In this document: piece after piece, positions 20,600-32,259 of the stretch
Layout of the letters: the number at the start of each line of letters is the position of its first letter
Numbering within the stretch: position 1 is the stretch's first letter
Assembly (NCBI GenBank): GCA_047495785.1
Contig: JBLDXI010000048.1
Coordinates: 744,001-808,000, forward strand
Direction: 5' to 3'
Length of the DNA: 64,000 nucleotides
Source: Lepidodermella squamata
Lineage: Eukaryota; Gastrotricha
The notes under the pieces: model-generated
Database searches by the model: none
What the model saw: only the letters and a program-made list of their open reading frames with translations
Told to the model about the DNA's origin: nothing
Made by a program: the position numbers and the translations under genes

Positions 20600-22120
20600 C
20601 AAAAAATGCGCCCTTTTCCTTGGAAAAACACGCAAGCATATTTATACTAGAGCAAAAAATGCGTGTGATACACACAGTATTATATTATTCGTCTATGACC
20701 GTGCTAGTTTCGATCGAATTACGTGTCCTTGCGATGGGTCAAATTTTCGAATTCTCGAATAATTTCATGGCAGTGTCATTTCGACCTCTACTCATTCTCG
20801 AAAGATTTAGGTCGACATTGGCCGATCAGAATTTCAATATTTATTTTAGACAGCTGTGAGCAAAATAAGCACAAGTCGGAATGCGAGAATCAGTTGACAT
20901 GAAATTGCTCTTCAATGGCTATTAATTGCTGCTTTTCTTCCTCCATTCGACGCCCCGTTGTAATGAAGTAGATGCCTCATCCGGCAAGAGCACTTTTGGC
21001 TCATTCGAACAACCCCGAACAATTCTATTTGACCCCATGTTGACCCTCTGTTTGATCACTTCATGATTTGTTTAGAGTTGTTCGAATGAGCCAAAAGTGC
21101 GCGAACCGGACTGGGTGATAGCAGGAAGGGGACGTGATAAATGCTGAGAAAATACGGTAACTGAATTACAGCGGTAAGTTAGTAGCGAAGTTCGACGGTT
21201 TCCCAAGTATGCATACAGCGTGTCCCATACGTGACGCAATCAAAGCAAGTACACGGCAAAATGAGAGACGTGTCAATCTAATGGCCAGAAAACTTTAGAA
21301 AAATTAAAAAAATCACGAGAATAGAAATAGAAGTTCTTATGCAACTTGATAAAGGGCTTAAAAATTCCGAAGAAATTATGCCTAACAATACCGAAAATTA
21401 CCAAACTAACTACAATCGGGTTTTTCCTGGTTTTCTGCTGTAACTTGATTATTTCTTCAATTGAAGTGCGGGTAAAAGATTGCGGGAATGTTCCATAGTT
21501 AATTTTAATTTAAAAATTGGAAAGATGAATTTTACTACAAAATTTGCTTAATCAAACACTTGTTTGTTCAACTTCTGCGACATGATGTATTTAAAAATAA
21601 TTTATTGCTAAGCGATGCAGATTTTAATGAGAGAAGTGACCCCTCCCAGAGGTAAATCGAATGATAGAAAGGCGAAGCGTTTCAGTTTTAGGCAAATAAT
21701 CTAATACTAACTACAAGAGCCCATCAGTGGAATACCTTTAAAGCCTTTAAAGCGAGAAGCGCCCTACATTTTTATTAATTCAAACCATTGCATAATAATC
21801 TTGCAACTTTTGAAGCCATTTTCGCTACGTTTTGCCATCCAAGTTGAGCTGGAGTTTTTCTTTTGCTTTCTCGATTCAATGCCAATAATCACTCTCGCCG
21901 AGAAAGCTGAGTCAATTCAGTTAAAAACTATAACTCACCCCTTGGCTGAAAGCATTATATTAGATTAATATAGCGCCAGGCTTCGTGTTTACTGCATAAC
22001 GGCAATGCCATTTGGCAGATGGCTTCGCCTTTCTTTAGCACCTGTTTCAACAACTGCTTAGCGAAATTGACGCGGTAAAGCAGCGGGATCAGTATGAGAA
22101 TTTTCTTTCCTGAAATCTAG
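20600..22120. other. Intergenic: one hairpin element and a duplicated upstream block
   Basis: No gene is seen. Bases from about 21880 to 22130 match 53270-53520 (shared TTTAGCACCTGTTTCAACAA and AGCAGCGGGATCAGTATGAG), the region upstream of the small secreted-peptide gene at 53525. The inverted repeat at 20990-21100 is listed separately. Confidence 0.5.
20990..21100. repeat. Perfect 24-bp inverted repeat with a 63-bp spacer
   Basis: The left arm, 20990-21013 (GCACTTTTGGCTCATTCGAA...), is the exact reverse complement of 21077-21100. No open frame and no clear target-site duplication are visible. It may be a small foldback element or a hairpin RNA. Confidence 0.8.
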
Positions 22121-22129
22121 TTTAATTAA

Positions 22130-23152
22130 TTACAAATTTTTTTCTCAAAGGTCGCTGTTGCCTTCCTTTTCATCGCTGTCATTGGGGGTTATTTTCGAAG
22201 CTGTCTTTAAGATAAAGTCGACTCTATCGATAAACTCGGCTTTATCTCCTAAAGTCGACTTTAGCTAAAGTTAGCTGATCTCAGCTGGTTTATATATGAT
22301 AGACATGGAGCTTTATCCACAGCGTGATTTTCGAACATAAAGCTGACTTTATTTATAAAAGGTCGTATTTATCCTGCATATAGATATGTACTAGAGCCGA
22401 TAAAGACGACCATCCTCGTCTTTATCGCCTTAAAGTCGGTTTTATCGGCATATTTCTGTCCCCATACGAATGATTTGACCCTAAAAGCTCTTGTTCGACG
22501 TCGTTTTTTTTATGATTTATCACAACAAAAATGCTGACAAAAAGTAGGTCACGGCTAATGATGAGCGATTTATGATACCGTCATTCATTTATTTCTACGA
22601 AATAGCATGGCAAATATGGCTTTACGCAATAAAGTCGACTTCAGCAAAAGACGGCTTCGAAAATGCTCCCTCTTAAAGCTGACTTTAAAAATAATGTCGG
22701 CTTTATCGTCTGCAGATAAAGCCGACTTTTTGGGATGAAGTCGACTTTATCGATAAAGACAGCTTCGAAAATAACCCCCATTGAACTCGCTGCTTCACTT
22801 TCAGCTGAGGAGTGAAGAAGAAGGGTATAAGTTCAGAGCCATTCCACTTATAGAACGTGAACGCTATGCGCTATGTTCTACAGTCGCTGACGACGCGTTC
22901 ATGGTAAAATTCGGACGCTTCGCTTCCTTCAGCTGCCCAACCTTCAAGCAAAGTACTACGCCGACTATTGCAGTCTGCGGGAGAGCGTGTGTGGCCGCCA
23001 GCGACTGCCGCTCGTTCCGATATTACGAAAGAAACTGCTTTCTGTCGACCGCAGCTGACTGCAAGAGCAGGGTGAAAGCTGGCACTAAGGGCTATGAAGG
23101 TCGCACCTACTGGAAACATTCTTTTCCATTCATTTCAATGATCTTAATATAG
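22130..23152 (+). pseudogene. Secreted PAN/Apple-domain gene interrupted by a transposon
   Basis: Bases up to 22183 match the signal-peptide exon of the genes at 52267 and 53525 (KVVVAF...FVAIELAASL type). The match resumes at 22780 (ATTGAACTCGCTGCTTCACTT) after a 596-bp insertion. Downstream, about 22900-23130 encodes a PAN/Apple-like module: VKFGRFASFSC...CGRACVAASDCRSFRYYERNCFLS...C, with the usual cysteine pattern. The ATG region of the signal peptide is altered, and the resumed frame hits TGA before reaching the PAN frame, so the gene appears inactivated. The stop is at 23150-23152. Confidence 0.65.
22184..22779. mobile_element. 596-bp non-autonomous DNA transposon (MITE)
   Basis: Terminal inverted repeats start GGGGGTTATTTTCGAAGCTG and agree for about 40 bp with one small indel. 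ATT flanks both ends (22181-22183 and 22780-22782), and the uninterrupted paralog at 52267 has GTCATTGAACTC at the join, which supports a 3-bp target duplication. The interior is filled with variants of TAAAGTCGACTTTA and has no coding capacity. The superfamily is uncertain; the 3-bp duplication would fit PIF/Harbinger or CACTA-like elements. Confidence 0.85.
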
Positions 23153-23622
23153 ACCATAGATCGAATTTTCGAATTCGATGCACTGGGCTGTGTTTGGCAT
23201 GTGGACAGTTTTGGTCTGTCCAGCATTATGCTTCCTGAAAGCACTATTGCGTACTAACATAAAGTCTAGTGGAACTGCAATTTTATATAGCAGCTGCTTC
23301 CACACTCTCACTCGCCGTGGCAGATGACACGATCAACAGGCGCCGATAAACTAGGCTCGAAATCAAGTGTGAGACGATGCTAGTCTCGATTTAGTTTATT
23401 TCGGCAGTAATCAAGGAGTTTTCAGAAGCTAGCTAATATCCGCCATGTTATTCCATAAGTCCCACTCCAAGTAAATACCGTTGGTTAATGCAATAGACTG
23501 TCCTCATAAATTACTAAATTCGGGGCTGAAAGTACCCAATCCTCGCTTAGACATTACTCAGCTTACACAATAGAAAAATGTTTATCGATTGCAGATGAAC
23601 AGTATGAAGCTTCTGAGATGGT
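23153..23622. other. Intergenic, nothing recognised
   Basis: No gene or repeat was supported; it contains the 3' flank of AKR4. Confidence 0.4.
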
Positions 23623-24573
23623 CTAACAGCTACCCGACTCGATGAACGGAAAATCCGGGTGCTTATTCATCTCGCCAAGATTCATTCCAACGCAACGCTC
23701 ATTTTCGTCCATGGTCTTAATCTTAGCCATGTCTTCGGCGCTCAGCTCAAAGTCCCAAATGTTGAAATTGTCGACAACACGTGCCGGAGTCGTGCTTTTC
23801 GGGATGACGACGACGCCGAGCTGAACGAACCAACGTAGGATGACATGATTCGGCTTTTTACCATACTTGGCTCCGATCTCGGTCAGAATCGGGTTGTTGA
23901 ACACATCGAGCTGTTTACGAGGCATGTAGTTGAACCCAGGATTGCCAAAAGGTGAATAAGCGGTGAAAGCTATGTCATGCTTCTCGCAAACGGCCCGAAG
24001 TTTGTCCTGTTGGAAAAACACGTGCATTTCACACTGGTTCATCGCCGGCTTGATCTTCGCAGCTTTGACCAATCGCTCAACTTGGGAGATGTTAAAGTTC
24101 GAAATGCCAATTGAACGCAACAGGCCGAGACCGACAGCTTCCTCCAATTTAGCCCACGGAGCTTCAAAAGTCAATTCAGCGTCAATCTCGAAGTTCAAAC
24201 CGTCCATCTTCTTCAGAGGAACAGGCAAATGCAACAGGTAAAGATCGATGTAGTTGGTTTTGAGAAGGGCGAGTTGTTCTTTTATTTGGTCCAGAACTAA
24301 TTCGGGACGGAAGTGAGTTGCCCACAGCTTGGTGACAATGTACATGTCCTCTCGCTTGACCACACCTTCTTTGTAGAGCTCCTCGAGAGTTTCACCAATC
24401 ACACCTTCGTTTTGATAGTATTGCGCCGTATCAATATGGCGGTAGCCAGCTTTGACAGCCGCCTTAAGGGCAACCTTCAGTTCTTCAGCATTGGAAGCCA
24501 TGAAGGTTCCATAACCAACTAGCGGGCAGTTGTAGCCAGAGTTTAGTTTTTTGGTACAGCTAGCGTTAGCCAT
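23623..24573 (-). CDS. Aldo-keto reductase, AKR4 (intronless)
   Basis: Single exon, 316 residues, with a slightly longer N-terminus (MANASCTKKLNSGYNC). This moves the tetrad to Asp48/Tyr53/Lys82/His115 (LLHLPVPLKK). The cofactor segment is IPKSTTPARVVDNF, shared with AKR7 and AKR8, so these three form a subgroup; the substrate loop FNYMPRKQLDVFNNP is also shared with them. The tail is ESGSC. A TATA-like TTGATAAAAGG lies at 24645-24655 on the minus strand, about 70 bp from the ATG. Confidence 0.93.
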   Translation of the reverse strand: MANASCTKKLNSGYNCPLVGYGTFMASNAEELKVALKAAVKAGYRHIDTAQYYQNEGVIGETLEELYKEGVVKREDMYIVTKLWATHFRPELVLDQIKEQLALLKTNYIDLYLLHLPVPLKKMDGLNFEIDAELTFEAPWAKLEEAVGLGLLRSIGISNFNISQVERLVKAAKIKPAMNQCEMHVFFQQDKLRAVCEKHDIAFTAYSPFGNPGFNYMPRKQLDVFNNPILTEIGAKYGKKPNHVILRWFVQLGVVVIPKSTTPARVVDNFNIWDFELSAEDMAKIKTMDENERCVGMNLGEMNKHPDFPFIESGSC

Positions 24574-25380
24574 GCTAATTCAATTAATTTTTAGATTAGA
24601 ACTAGTCCGGAGATGAAACCAGATAAATGACAAAAACACCCTGTCCTTTTATCAACTTAAGATAAGCCTCATGCGAGAGAGATATTGTTATAATTTAAGA
24701 AATTGATGAAAACATTCCAACCTATCTGCAGAACATTCGGGATGGTGGGGTATGTAAGACAAAAGAAAAGAATGCAAATAAAGAATATTGCGCTTCACAC
24801 TATTTATACAGTGTCGACAGAATATGAGCGCTAATACGGGGAAAGTGTTCAAGCATATTGTATTGTATTAATATTACATGTAATATGCCTATTGAATATT
24901 CACGCATATTTACGTTAGCAGGTAAAAAATGTCACGTGAATATTCCCAGTAAGGAATTGTAGAGGCAAAGCGTAGGTTTTGACCAGGGCTTCCTTTTCGG
25001 ATGCTTTCCATTCGCATACTGCTGTACGCAAAAAATACCTGCGAAGAGTATATTGTGAAATGCATCACGGACTAAACGTGAGCTTTACAGTATTTGAAGA
25101 AAATCAATTTCTGTGGTTTAATACAGTCCTGATGCAAATGAACAACACGGCGGGAGTGCTTATCTATATATTAATCGTGCTAATCACGTTCACCGCATAC
25201 GCAATGAAAATTGAGGATCCTAACTTATCATCCCAGAGGTAACGTTCCAAATTACGTGGGCTCGCACCATAATTGGACTACAATTCGCTGAAACAAATTG
25301 TTAATAAATAGTCACGATTTACGATTTATTTGTATCATGAGAGTGATCTTGATTAAAAACCGATGTAAATTAGAATATTT
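24574..25380. other. Intergenic between AKR4 and AKR5
   Basis: An open frame at 24979-25242 has one hydrophobic stretch but no ATG at its start and no family match, so it is not called. Confidence 0.4.
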
Positions 25381-26387
25381 TCAGCAACTTCCTTTTTCTA
25401 AAAAAGGATAGTTGGGATGAGCCCTCATTGCTGGTACCAGGTCGAAGCTCAACAATCGTTCATTTTCATCCATAGACTTGATCCGTTCCATGTCTTCCTT
25501 CGTCAGTTCGAAGTCCCAAATGTTGAAATTCTCCTCAACTCTAGCTGGCGTGACACTCTTTGGCATCGTGAAAACTCCCAATTGAATCAGCCACCTCAAC
25601 GCTACATGGCCTGGTTTTTTGCCATATTTCGACCCGATTTCAGCCAAAATCGGATTCTCTAAAATGTTGACTCGTTTAATAGGGATTGCGTCGAAGCCAG
25701 GGCTGCCAAACGGGGAATAGGCTGTGAAATCAATGCCGTGATTCTGGCAGAATTCCAAGAGTTTCCGTTGCTGAAAAAACACGTGCATTTCACACTGATT
25801 CATAGCCGGTTTGATTTTAGCGGATTTCAGCAATTTTTCAAGTTGCGGGATGTTGAAGTTGGAAACGCCAATCGAGCGTATCAGACCGAGACCAACGACT
25901 TCTTCTAACTTGGCCCAAGTTTCTTCTAAAGTGAAACTATCGTCGACCTCAGCACTCTGGAAGGTAGGGTCGATTGACTTGAATGGCATTGGCCAATGAA
26001 TGAGTTCCAAGTCGAGATAACTTATTCTCAACCTTGCCAGCTGCTCTTTAATCTGCGGTAATATTCGACCTCTTATCAAGTTTCATGGTTATTACTTGTA
26101 AAACTCACCTTTTCAATGATAATCTCGGGTTTAAGATTAGTTATCCATAGCTTCGAGGTGATGAAAATGTCTTCGCGTTTTATGGAACCTTCGGCGAAGA
26201 GCTCCTCCAATGTTTCGCCAATTATCGTTTCATTTCTGTAAAGTTCGGCTGTATCAACCAGGCGATACCCGGCTTTAACAGCGGCTTTGATGGCAGCCTT
26301 CAATGGCACTGGATCTCTGGCTGCACCGGTTCCTATGCCAAGCATAGGGCATTCATAGCCAGAGTTCAATTTCTTCTTCATAGACAT
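25381..26387 (-). CDS. Aldo-keto reductase, AKR5 (intron-containing subgroup)
   Basis: Exons 26387-26109 and 26052-25381 (279 and 672 nt) join in phase 0 across a 56-nt intron, at the same codon position as AKR1 and AKR2; 316 residues. The N-terminus is one residue shorter, so the tetrad is Asp45/Tyr50/Lys79/His112 in LELIHWPMPF. The cofactor strand reads FTMPKSVTPARVEENF, with Met before the conserved PKS. The tail is EKGSC. Confidence 0.93.
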
Positions 26388-27771
26388 GGACTATATGCGT
26401 TCTAGGTGGAGAGAAATTGGTAAAGGACAAATTGTAGGGCTGAGCCGCAAATCAAAATAAACTCGCCAGCATACCGTAACGTGTGGTGATTGTGGACACG
26501 GTAACTTTGGACACTTTCGACTTTGCAGGTCTGTAGCTTTTCAGGGTTGACGTTTTAATCATGGGGGTTTTTGCATAAAATTCTCCGTCTCTTTAGCTTT
26601 CTTTTGAAAAAAAAATCAATACGATTGGAGCTGAAATCGGATTTCAGAAAAAGTTGCAAGCAGTTAGACTTTGGGTGCCGTTTTGGGACCCCCCTTCTAT
26701 CTTTCTAATAATCGATCAGTTTTCAATAAACGTTGGCATGGTTACTCTCCTATCTTTACTCTCCCTATAATCGAAGAAAAAATGGCAATCCGTCGACGCG
26801 TTTTAGCAGGGCATTTACCTGAAAAACAGGTGAAAATTGGGGTAATTTTGGACACTTTTGGACGGTTTAAGTATGCGGCTGCACAGAAACGTATTTTTTT
26901 GAATTTCCGAGAAACAGAGGATGCGCCATCTGTTCATAATTTTTTTCGAAATCTGACCCAAGATTAAATGAAAAACCATGAAAAACAGATAATTCACAAT
27001 GAAATTGCAATGAAATTGCATATGCAAATGAGTGTCCAAAACTACCCTCTAATTGTCCAAAGTTACCGGAACACATTTCAATTTGCCAAAAGCCAGGTAA
27101 AATTCTAAAAATTCTGAATTTTCAGTAAATTCAAGAATCACCGTCCCCACCTTTGGTGAAAGTTTCAGACATTTAGGAGCAAAGGCTGATTTTTAATGTT
27201 CGAAAAACACGTTTTGTCCAAAGTTACCACACGTTACGGTACCTATTTAATTTCTTACAAGGATCAAAAAATGTCTGCTTTCTATCAGAAGAAAACAGAA
27301 TTATAAATGTATATATTATTCACACACAGCATGCATAAAAAAATGCAATGTTTTCAGCTCAGTCCTCAATGACGTGTGCCGTTGGCTATAAAGATTTATT
27401 AAAGTGACCTACTTTTAAAACAAAAAAACATGTTCTCATCCAAAGAGCATTTCAGCACTAATTAATGAATAATTTATAGAAAATATGTCGTTGAGGCTTG
27501 AGTGTTAAACATTCGATATTTGATATCGCAGTCACGAGTCATGATGATCAATAGAATTTAAAATTATTCACAGTAATATGACATGATGTAGCAAAGAAAA
27601 AAATCAGAATACAAACACAAAACAATCACTACAAAATCCAAAATCAATTTTGAGACAGCAATAATTGAAGTGATGCCTTTAATAGCGATTAATAGCGATT
27701 AATGAGGTTCGATGAGTTCTAGATTAACAGAAATGCGTTTTGGTTTTGCCATGACAGTTCCATTCTTCATG
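26388..27771. other. Intergenic, mostly occupied by a TA-flanked DNA element
   Basis: Apart from the element at 26472-27241 there is AT-rich sequence with no gene. A doubled TAATAGCGAT lies near 27680-27700. Confidence 0.45.
26472..27241. mobile_element. Non-autonomous TA-flanked DNA transposon (Tc1/mariner-like)
   Basis: The ends are inverted copies: TACCGTAACGTGTGG at 26472-26486 and its reverse complement at 27227-27241, with TGTCCAAAGTTACC-type motifs repeated just inside both ends. TA dinucleotides at both borders fit a TA target site. The 98-codon frame inside (26671-26967) shows no DDE transposase motif. A possibly related TACCGTAATCCGGTAC string occurs at 57958. Confidence 0.7.
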
Positions 27772-28831
27772 TCAGCAGCTTCCTTTTTCCAATATAGGAT
27801 AATTGGGATGAGCCTTTATGGCAGGAATCGGGTCGAAGGTCAGCAAACGCTCATTTTCCTCCATAGATTCGATCACAGCCATATCTTCGTCAGCCAACTC
27901 AAAGTCCCAGATGTTGAAATTCTCCTCAACTCTAGCAGGGGTGACGCTCTTAGGAATCGTGAAAACACCCATTTGAATAAGCCATCGTAGAGCAACTTGA
28001 CTCGGCTTCTTGCCATATTTGGACCCGATTTCAGCTAAAACCGGACTTCCAACTATGTCGACGCGTCTGACTGGGAACATGTCGAAACCAGGGTTCCCTA
28101 GTGGAGTGTAAGCCGTGAAGTCAATGCCGTGCTCTCGGCAGAAGGGCAGAAGTTTCCGCTGCTGGAAAAACACGTGCATTTCACTCTGGTTCACAGCCGG
28201 CTTGATTTTAGCAACTTTCAGTAATTGCTCCATCTGCGGAATGTTGTAATTCGAAACGCCAATCGAGCGTACCAGACCGATATTGACTGCTGCCTCCAAT
28301 TTGGTCCAAGTCTCGTCTAGTGTGAAGCTATCATCGACTTCAGCACTCTGAAAGGTAGGATCGATCGATTTGAAGGGCATTGGCCAATGAATCAATTCCA
28401 AGTCGAGATAACTTGTCCTGAGCCTTTGCAATTGCTCTTTGATCTGTTGAAAGAAAAGCTTTTGTTAGCACTAAATTACCAAAATCCAGCTGGAAGGCAG
28501 AAACATGTATACATTGCTAGCCTTTCCCTGAGTGAAAGTGAAAAGTACTCACTTGTTGGATGACCCTGTCTGGGTGGAGATTGGTCATCCACAGTTTTGA
28601 AGTGATAAATATATCCTCGCGTTTAACTATGCCTTCTTCGTAAAGTTCCTCAAGTGTTTCGCCAATCACAGCTTCATTTCCGTATATCTCAGCGGTATCA
28701 ATGAGGCGATATCCAGCCTTAATGGCAGTTCCAAGGGCGATCTTCAATTTTACCGGATCCTTAGCTTCGCCTGTTCCCAAGCCAAGCATTGGACAGTCAT
28801 AGCCTGAGTTAAGCTTCTTCTGGACAGCCAT
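27772..28831 (-). CDS. Aldo-keto reductase, AKR6 (intron-containing subgroup)
   Basis: Exons 28831-28553 and 28443-27772 (279 and 672 nt, as in AKR5) flank a 109-nt phase-0 intron; 316 residues. Tetrad Asp45/Tyr50/Lys79/His112. It is the most divergent of the intron-bearing copies: NIGLVRSIGVSNYNIPQ replaces GLGLIRSIGVSNFNIPQ, and the NQCEMH strand reads NQSEMH. AKR5 and AKR6 are head-to-tail neighbours 1.4 kb apart and probably arose by tandem duplication. Confidence 0.93.
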
Positions 28832-29090
28832 TCAGGAGAAATAAAATAAAACTCAGCAATGAAACTTCTAACAAAACTATATTCCTGGCTTCTATCATTT
28901 CTAAACGTTGCAGATCATGGCGTCTTGATTAGCTGAATAATCGATATTGCGTTTCAATGCTTCGAGCTACAGCAGGCCTATTAATAACACTTGGAACGTG
29001 AAAAAGATTTGAAATAAGATACTTTACTCTCAAAATCAATTATTAAGGTTCTGCGTGTCTCTGTTGTAGATGGGCACGAATTGTGAGGAT

Positions 29091-30576
29091 TCACAGAGTC
29101 TTCGGTCGAGGCATCACCAGAAACATGAATGCTGGAGTAAGAATAATTGCCATCAGGTAAATCGCAGCACTGATTCGATCGACGAATCTAGCAAGACCGC
29201 GCCACTGCTTTTTGTTTCTTGCCCTGATGAAGTCTTTCGAATGAAAATCGTCCTCTAAGTCTCCAATAACGCGGAGCTTATATGCTACGGTAATCAGCAA
29301 TGGTGGCGGGGGATACCTCCCTTTTTTGTTAGCCATAACAACAACAAAAGCTTGGCTCACTAGGGCGATGAGACCGATGTAAGACATCTAGAACAAAAAA
29401 GTTAGAAAGCCCGTGAAAATACTTGAACAAACCATTAGGATGATGTAAAGCGATAGCAGTGGAATTCCATCGCTGGACCTTTTGAACAGTCGGTAAAACA
29501 CTGAATATTCAAGGTGGAATTCTTACTTGGGTAATTCTTCTGAAGTCATATTCTAAAAATTCAAATTCGGAAAATGATTCAAGAAAAAATAACAGCACTG
29601 TCTCACCAAAAACACAGAATAGGCCAATAAGCACGTGAAGGATATCTCAACTTTGGGAACCTCAGTAATCTACATAATATTTCGAAACATTTATCGAAAA
29701 CGCCGAGAGCATCAAACTTACAGGTATTAGGAATACCACTAGCTCAACGATTGCGATCAGCAAGCTTGGAATAATGATGTTGACAAAGTAGTAAAGGGAT
29801 CGCCTCTTTAACAACATTCTGTACTGTATTATCTGAATACCTTCCGGCGTAGCTGTCATATCGGTTTTCGCATCTAGGAATGTCCATTCGCCGTTCTCCG
29901 ACCACATTTCCAAATCTCGCGTTAATGGCTGCTCTGCTAGACGCAGTTCTTGCTCCGTTTTAAGCAAGAACCAAGGCGAGACAAATATAGAACACATTTG
30001 GTAATCGAAAGGGTAATAGGTTAGATCCAAGGGGCAAGCTATCGATAACTCGCCCTGGGGGCAGTAATACGTCACTCCAGTATTGGAAACCAATACTTTT
30101 TGATCCCTCTCCAAATCCACATAATTCCTGCAAATGCAGAAGTCAAGAATTGGCACAGCACTATAGAAAGAGCTTTACGCTGTTCGTATGAACAAATCAG
30201 GCGTCCAGACGGCGTCGTTCGGAACTAGAACATTTTGGACACAGCTAAGCTTTTCGGATCGGTTCCAAGCCAAAAACTCGTCTTGCCAATGCTTAAAAAA
30301 TGCAAGGATATTCATGAGCCTTGAACAGTTCGGAAAATTTACAAGAGTGAAATAGACCTCGACAGTCAGAGTGTTCAGCTGCGCTATGAACTCTTTTATC
30401 CTCAGCAGACTGAGCGAAATATTGACCTCAACAGCATCTGATGACTTGACTCGCGGTCTTGACGTCGAAGAGTAATTCTCAAAAATCATTCTCGTAACTT
30501 CAGATTCCGAAACACTGCATGCCTGTGCCGATTCCAAGGCTGCGAAAATGATCAAAAATGAGCTGATATCGACCAT
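29091..30576 (-). CDS. Cys-loop ligand-gated ion channel subunit, channel B
   Basis: Exons 30576-30343, 30291-30179, 30127-29722, 29669-29607, 29552-29527, 29478-29433 and 29387-29091 give 394 residues. Exon lengths match channel A except exons 3 and 7. The Cys-loop is CPLDLTYYPFDYQMC; M2 is PKVEISFTCLLAYSVFL. The extracellular part shares with channel A the CxVSESEVTRMI start and the RPRxKSSDAV block, so A and B are sister copies and differ clearly from C and D. The small exon 5 encodes NMTSEELPK after M2. It lies between AKR6 and AKR7, all on the minus strand. Confidence 0.88.
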
Positions 30577-31113
30577 GAATTTTCGTGCTTAGACGCGGGT
30601 TAGCTGTGAAAAAATGCCGACTGCATGAATGGAGCTTTCGTTAATTCAATCGGCAACACGGGAACAAATGAGCCAAAAACAAATAAAATCATCTGATCCC
30701 ACAGCGGTATTACATTTATTTATAATCAAGCCTTCGTCCAAATCGAGAAACGAAGCATGGCTCATCATAAATGCCATAAATGACAGTCAATTGTTCTAAT
30801 CGATAGATAACGCTGATGATTTTTAGCTTTTCACCTGGGATCGACTTGACGTGATTTACTGTTGATTTACTGGCCTCGTGACCGAAAGCTCGCGGTGAAC
30901 CATTTCGCAACACATAAAAGTACAACACTGACAAGTACATCTTTTTATCAATAAATAACAGAGAATGTCAAGTGCAGCTAACTAGTATAATATACCGTAA
31001 TATATATTACAATATTACATCAGTTTTAAAGATGAAAAAGTTCAACTCGCCACAAACGAGGGAAATGTCATTTCTCGAACGGCAGTTAAAGCTGAGTTCC
31101 CCGTCGATCGACC
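30577..31113. other. Intergenic between channel B and AKR7
   Basis: No gene was supported. The last 100 bases resemble the 3' flank of AKR8 (39150-39253), evidence that AKR7 and AKR8 were duplicated with flanks. Confidence 0.45.
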
Positions 31114-32061
31114 CTAGCAACTTCCCTTCACCGTGAACGGCCAATCGGGGTGCTGACTTAAGCCAGGAATTTCAAAACCGACACATCGCTCATCTTCGTC
31201 CATTGTCTTGATCTTAGCCATATCTTCAGCGCTCAGCTCAAAGTCCCAAATGTCGAAATTGTCGACAACACGTGCCGGAGTCGTGCTTTTTGGGATGACA
31301 TAGATTCCTTGCTGGAAAAACCAACGAATGATGACATGATTCGGTTTCTTGCCGTACTTCGCTCCGATCTCGGTCAGAATCGGGTTGTTGAACACGTCGA
31401 GCTGCTTACGTGGCATAGCCTTGAATCCAGGGTTACCAAAAGGTGAATAAGCCGTGAAGCCGATGTCATGCTTCTCGCAAACGGCTCGAAGCTTGTGTTG
31501 TTGGAAAAACACGTGCATTTCACACTGATTCATAGCCGGCTTGATCTTCGCGTTTTTGACCAGTCGCTCGACTTGAGGGATGTTGAAGTTCGAAATGCCA
31601 ATTGATCGCAAGAGACCGAGACCAACAGCTTCCTCCAATTTAGCCCAGGTCGCATCGAAGGTGAAGTCAGTCTCAAGCACAATGTTGAATTGGGCGTCCA
31701 TGCTGCGAAGGGGAACAGGGAAGTGAAGCAGATACAAGTCGATGTAGCTAGTCTTCAGATTCTCGAGCTGTTTCTTGATAACATCAAGTACCCCGGCTGG
31801 GTTGAAGCTTGTAGCCCACAACTTGGTGACGATGAACATGTCCTCACGCTTGACGACTCCTTCCTTGTAGAGTTGCTCGAGAGTTTCGCCAATAACCGCT
31901 TCATTGCCGTAGAGCTGGGCGGTATCAATGTGGCGGTAGCCGGCTTTGACAGCTGCAATTAGGGCGACTTTCAACTCGTCAGGATTCGAGGCCATGTAAG
32001 TACCGTAGCCGACCAGTGGGCATTCGTAGCCTGTATTCAGCTTCTTGTTACGGTTAGCCAT
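31114..32061 (-). CDS. Aldo-keto reductase, AKR7 (intronless)
   Basis: Single exon. The frame is open upstream to an ATG at 32082, but the ATG at 32061 gives the family's normal start (MANRNKKLNTGYECP) and 315 residues, so I prefer it. Tetrad Asp46/Tyr51/Lys80/His113. The segment WFFQQGIYVIPKSTTPARVVDNF is split here as FFQQGI and IPKSTTPAR; FFQQGI is shared only with AKR8. Tail VKGSC. Confidence 0.92.
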   Translation of the reverse strand: MANRNKKLNTGYECPLVGYGTYMASNPDELKVALIAAVKAGYRHIDTAQLYGNEAVIGETLEQLYKEGVVKREDMFIVTKLWATSFNPAGVLDVIKKQLENLKTSYIDLYLLHFPVPLRSMDAQFNIVLETDFTFDATWAKLEEAVGLGLLRSIGISNFNIPQVERLVKNAKIKPAMNQCEMHVFFQQHKLRAVCEKHDIGFTAYSPFGNPGFKAMPRKQLDVFNNPILTEIGAKYGKKPNHVIIRWFFQQGIYVIPKSTTPARVVDNFDIWDFELSAEDMAKIKTMDEDERCVGFEIPGLSQHPDWPFTVKGSC

Positions 32062-32251
32062 TGCACGACGGGATTCTTTCAAAGCAAATTAATAGAAACG
32101 CTAGAGCAAGAAGAGAATATTAATAAAACCCGCGTTGCATTATTAAGGAATCAATATCTACAGAATATGTGTATGCTAATCAATATTAAAAAAACCTTGT
32201 GTAAAAAACGTTCCTATACTGAGTACTGAGCTCTATATGAGCGTGGCTGAG

Positions 32252-32259
32252 CCCGTATA
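32252..32259 (+). promoter_or_regulatory. Possible TATA box (plus strand)
   Basis: GTATAAAAAG in GC-rich flanks (GAGCCCGTATAAAAAGTGTTG). It lies about 155 bp upstream of the short open frame at 32407 and would drive transcription away from AKR7. Confidence 0.4.

Noticed and set aside
24979-25242. An 87-codon frame with one hydrophobic segment
   Set aside because: No ATG at its start, no family resemblance, no splice or promoter support.
26671-26967. A coding sequence inside the TA-flanked element
   Set aside because: No DDE/D or helix-turn-helix motif; the size and composition fit chance.
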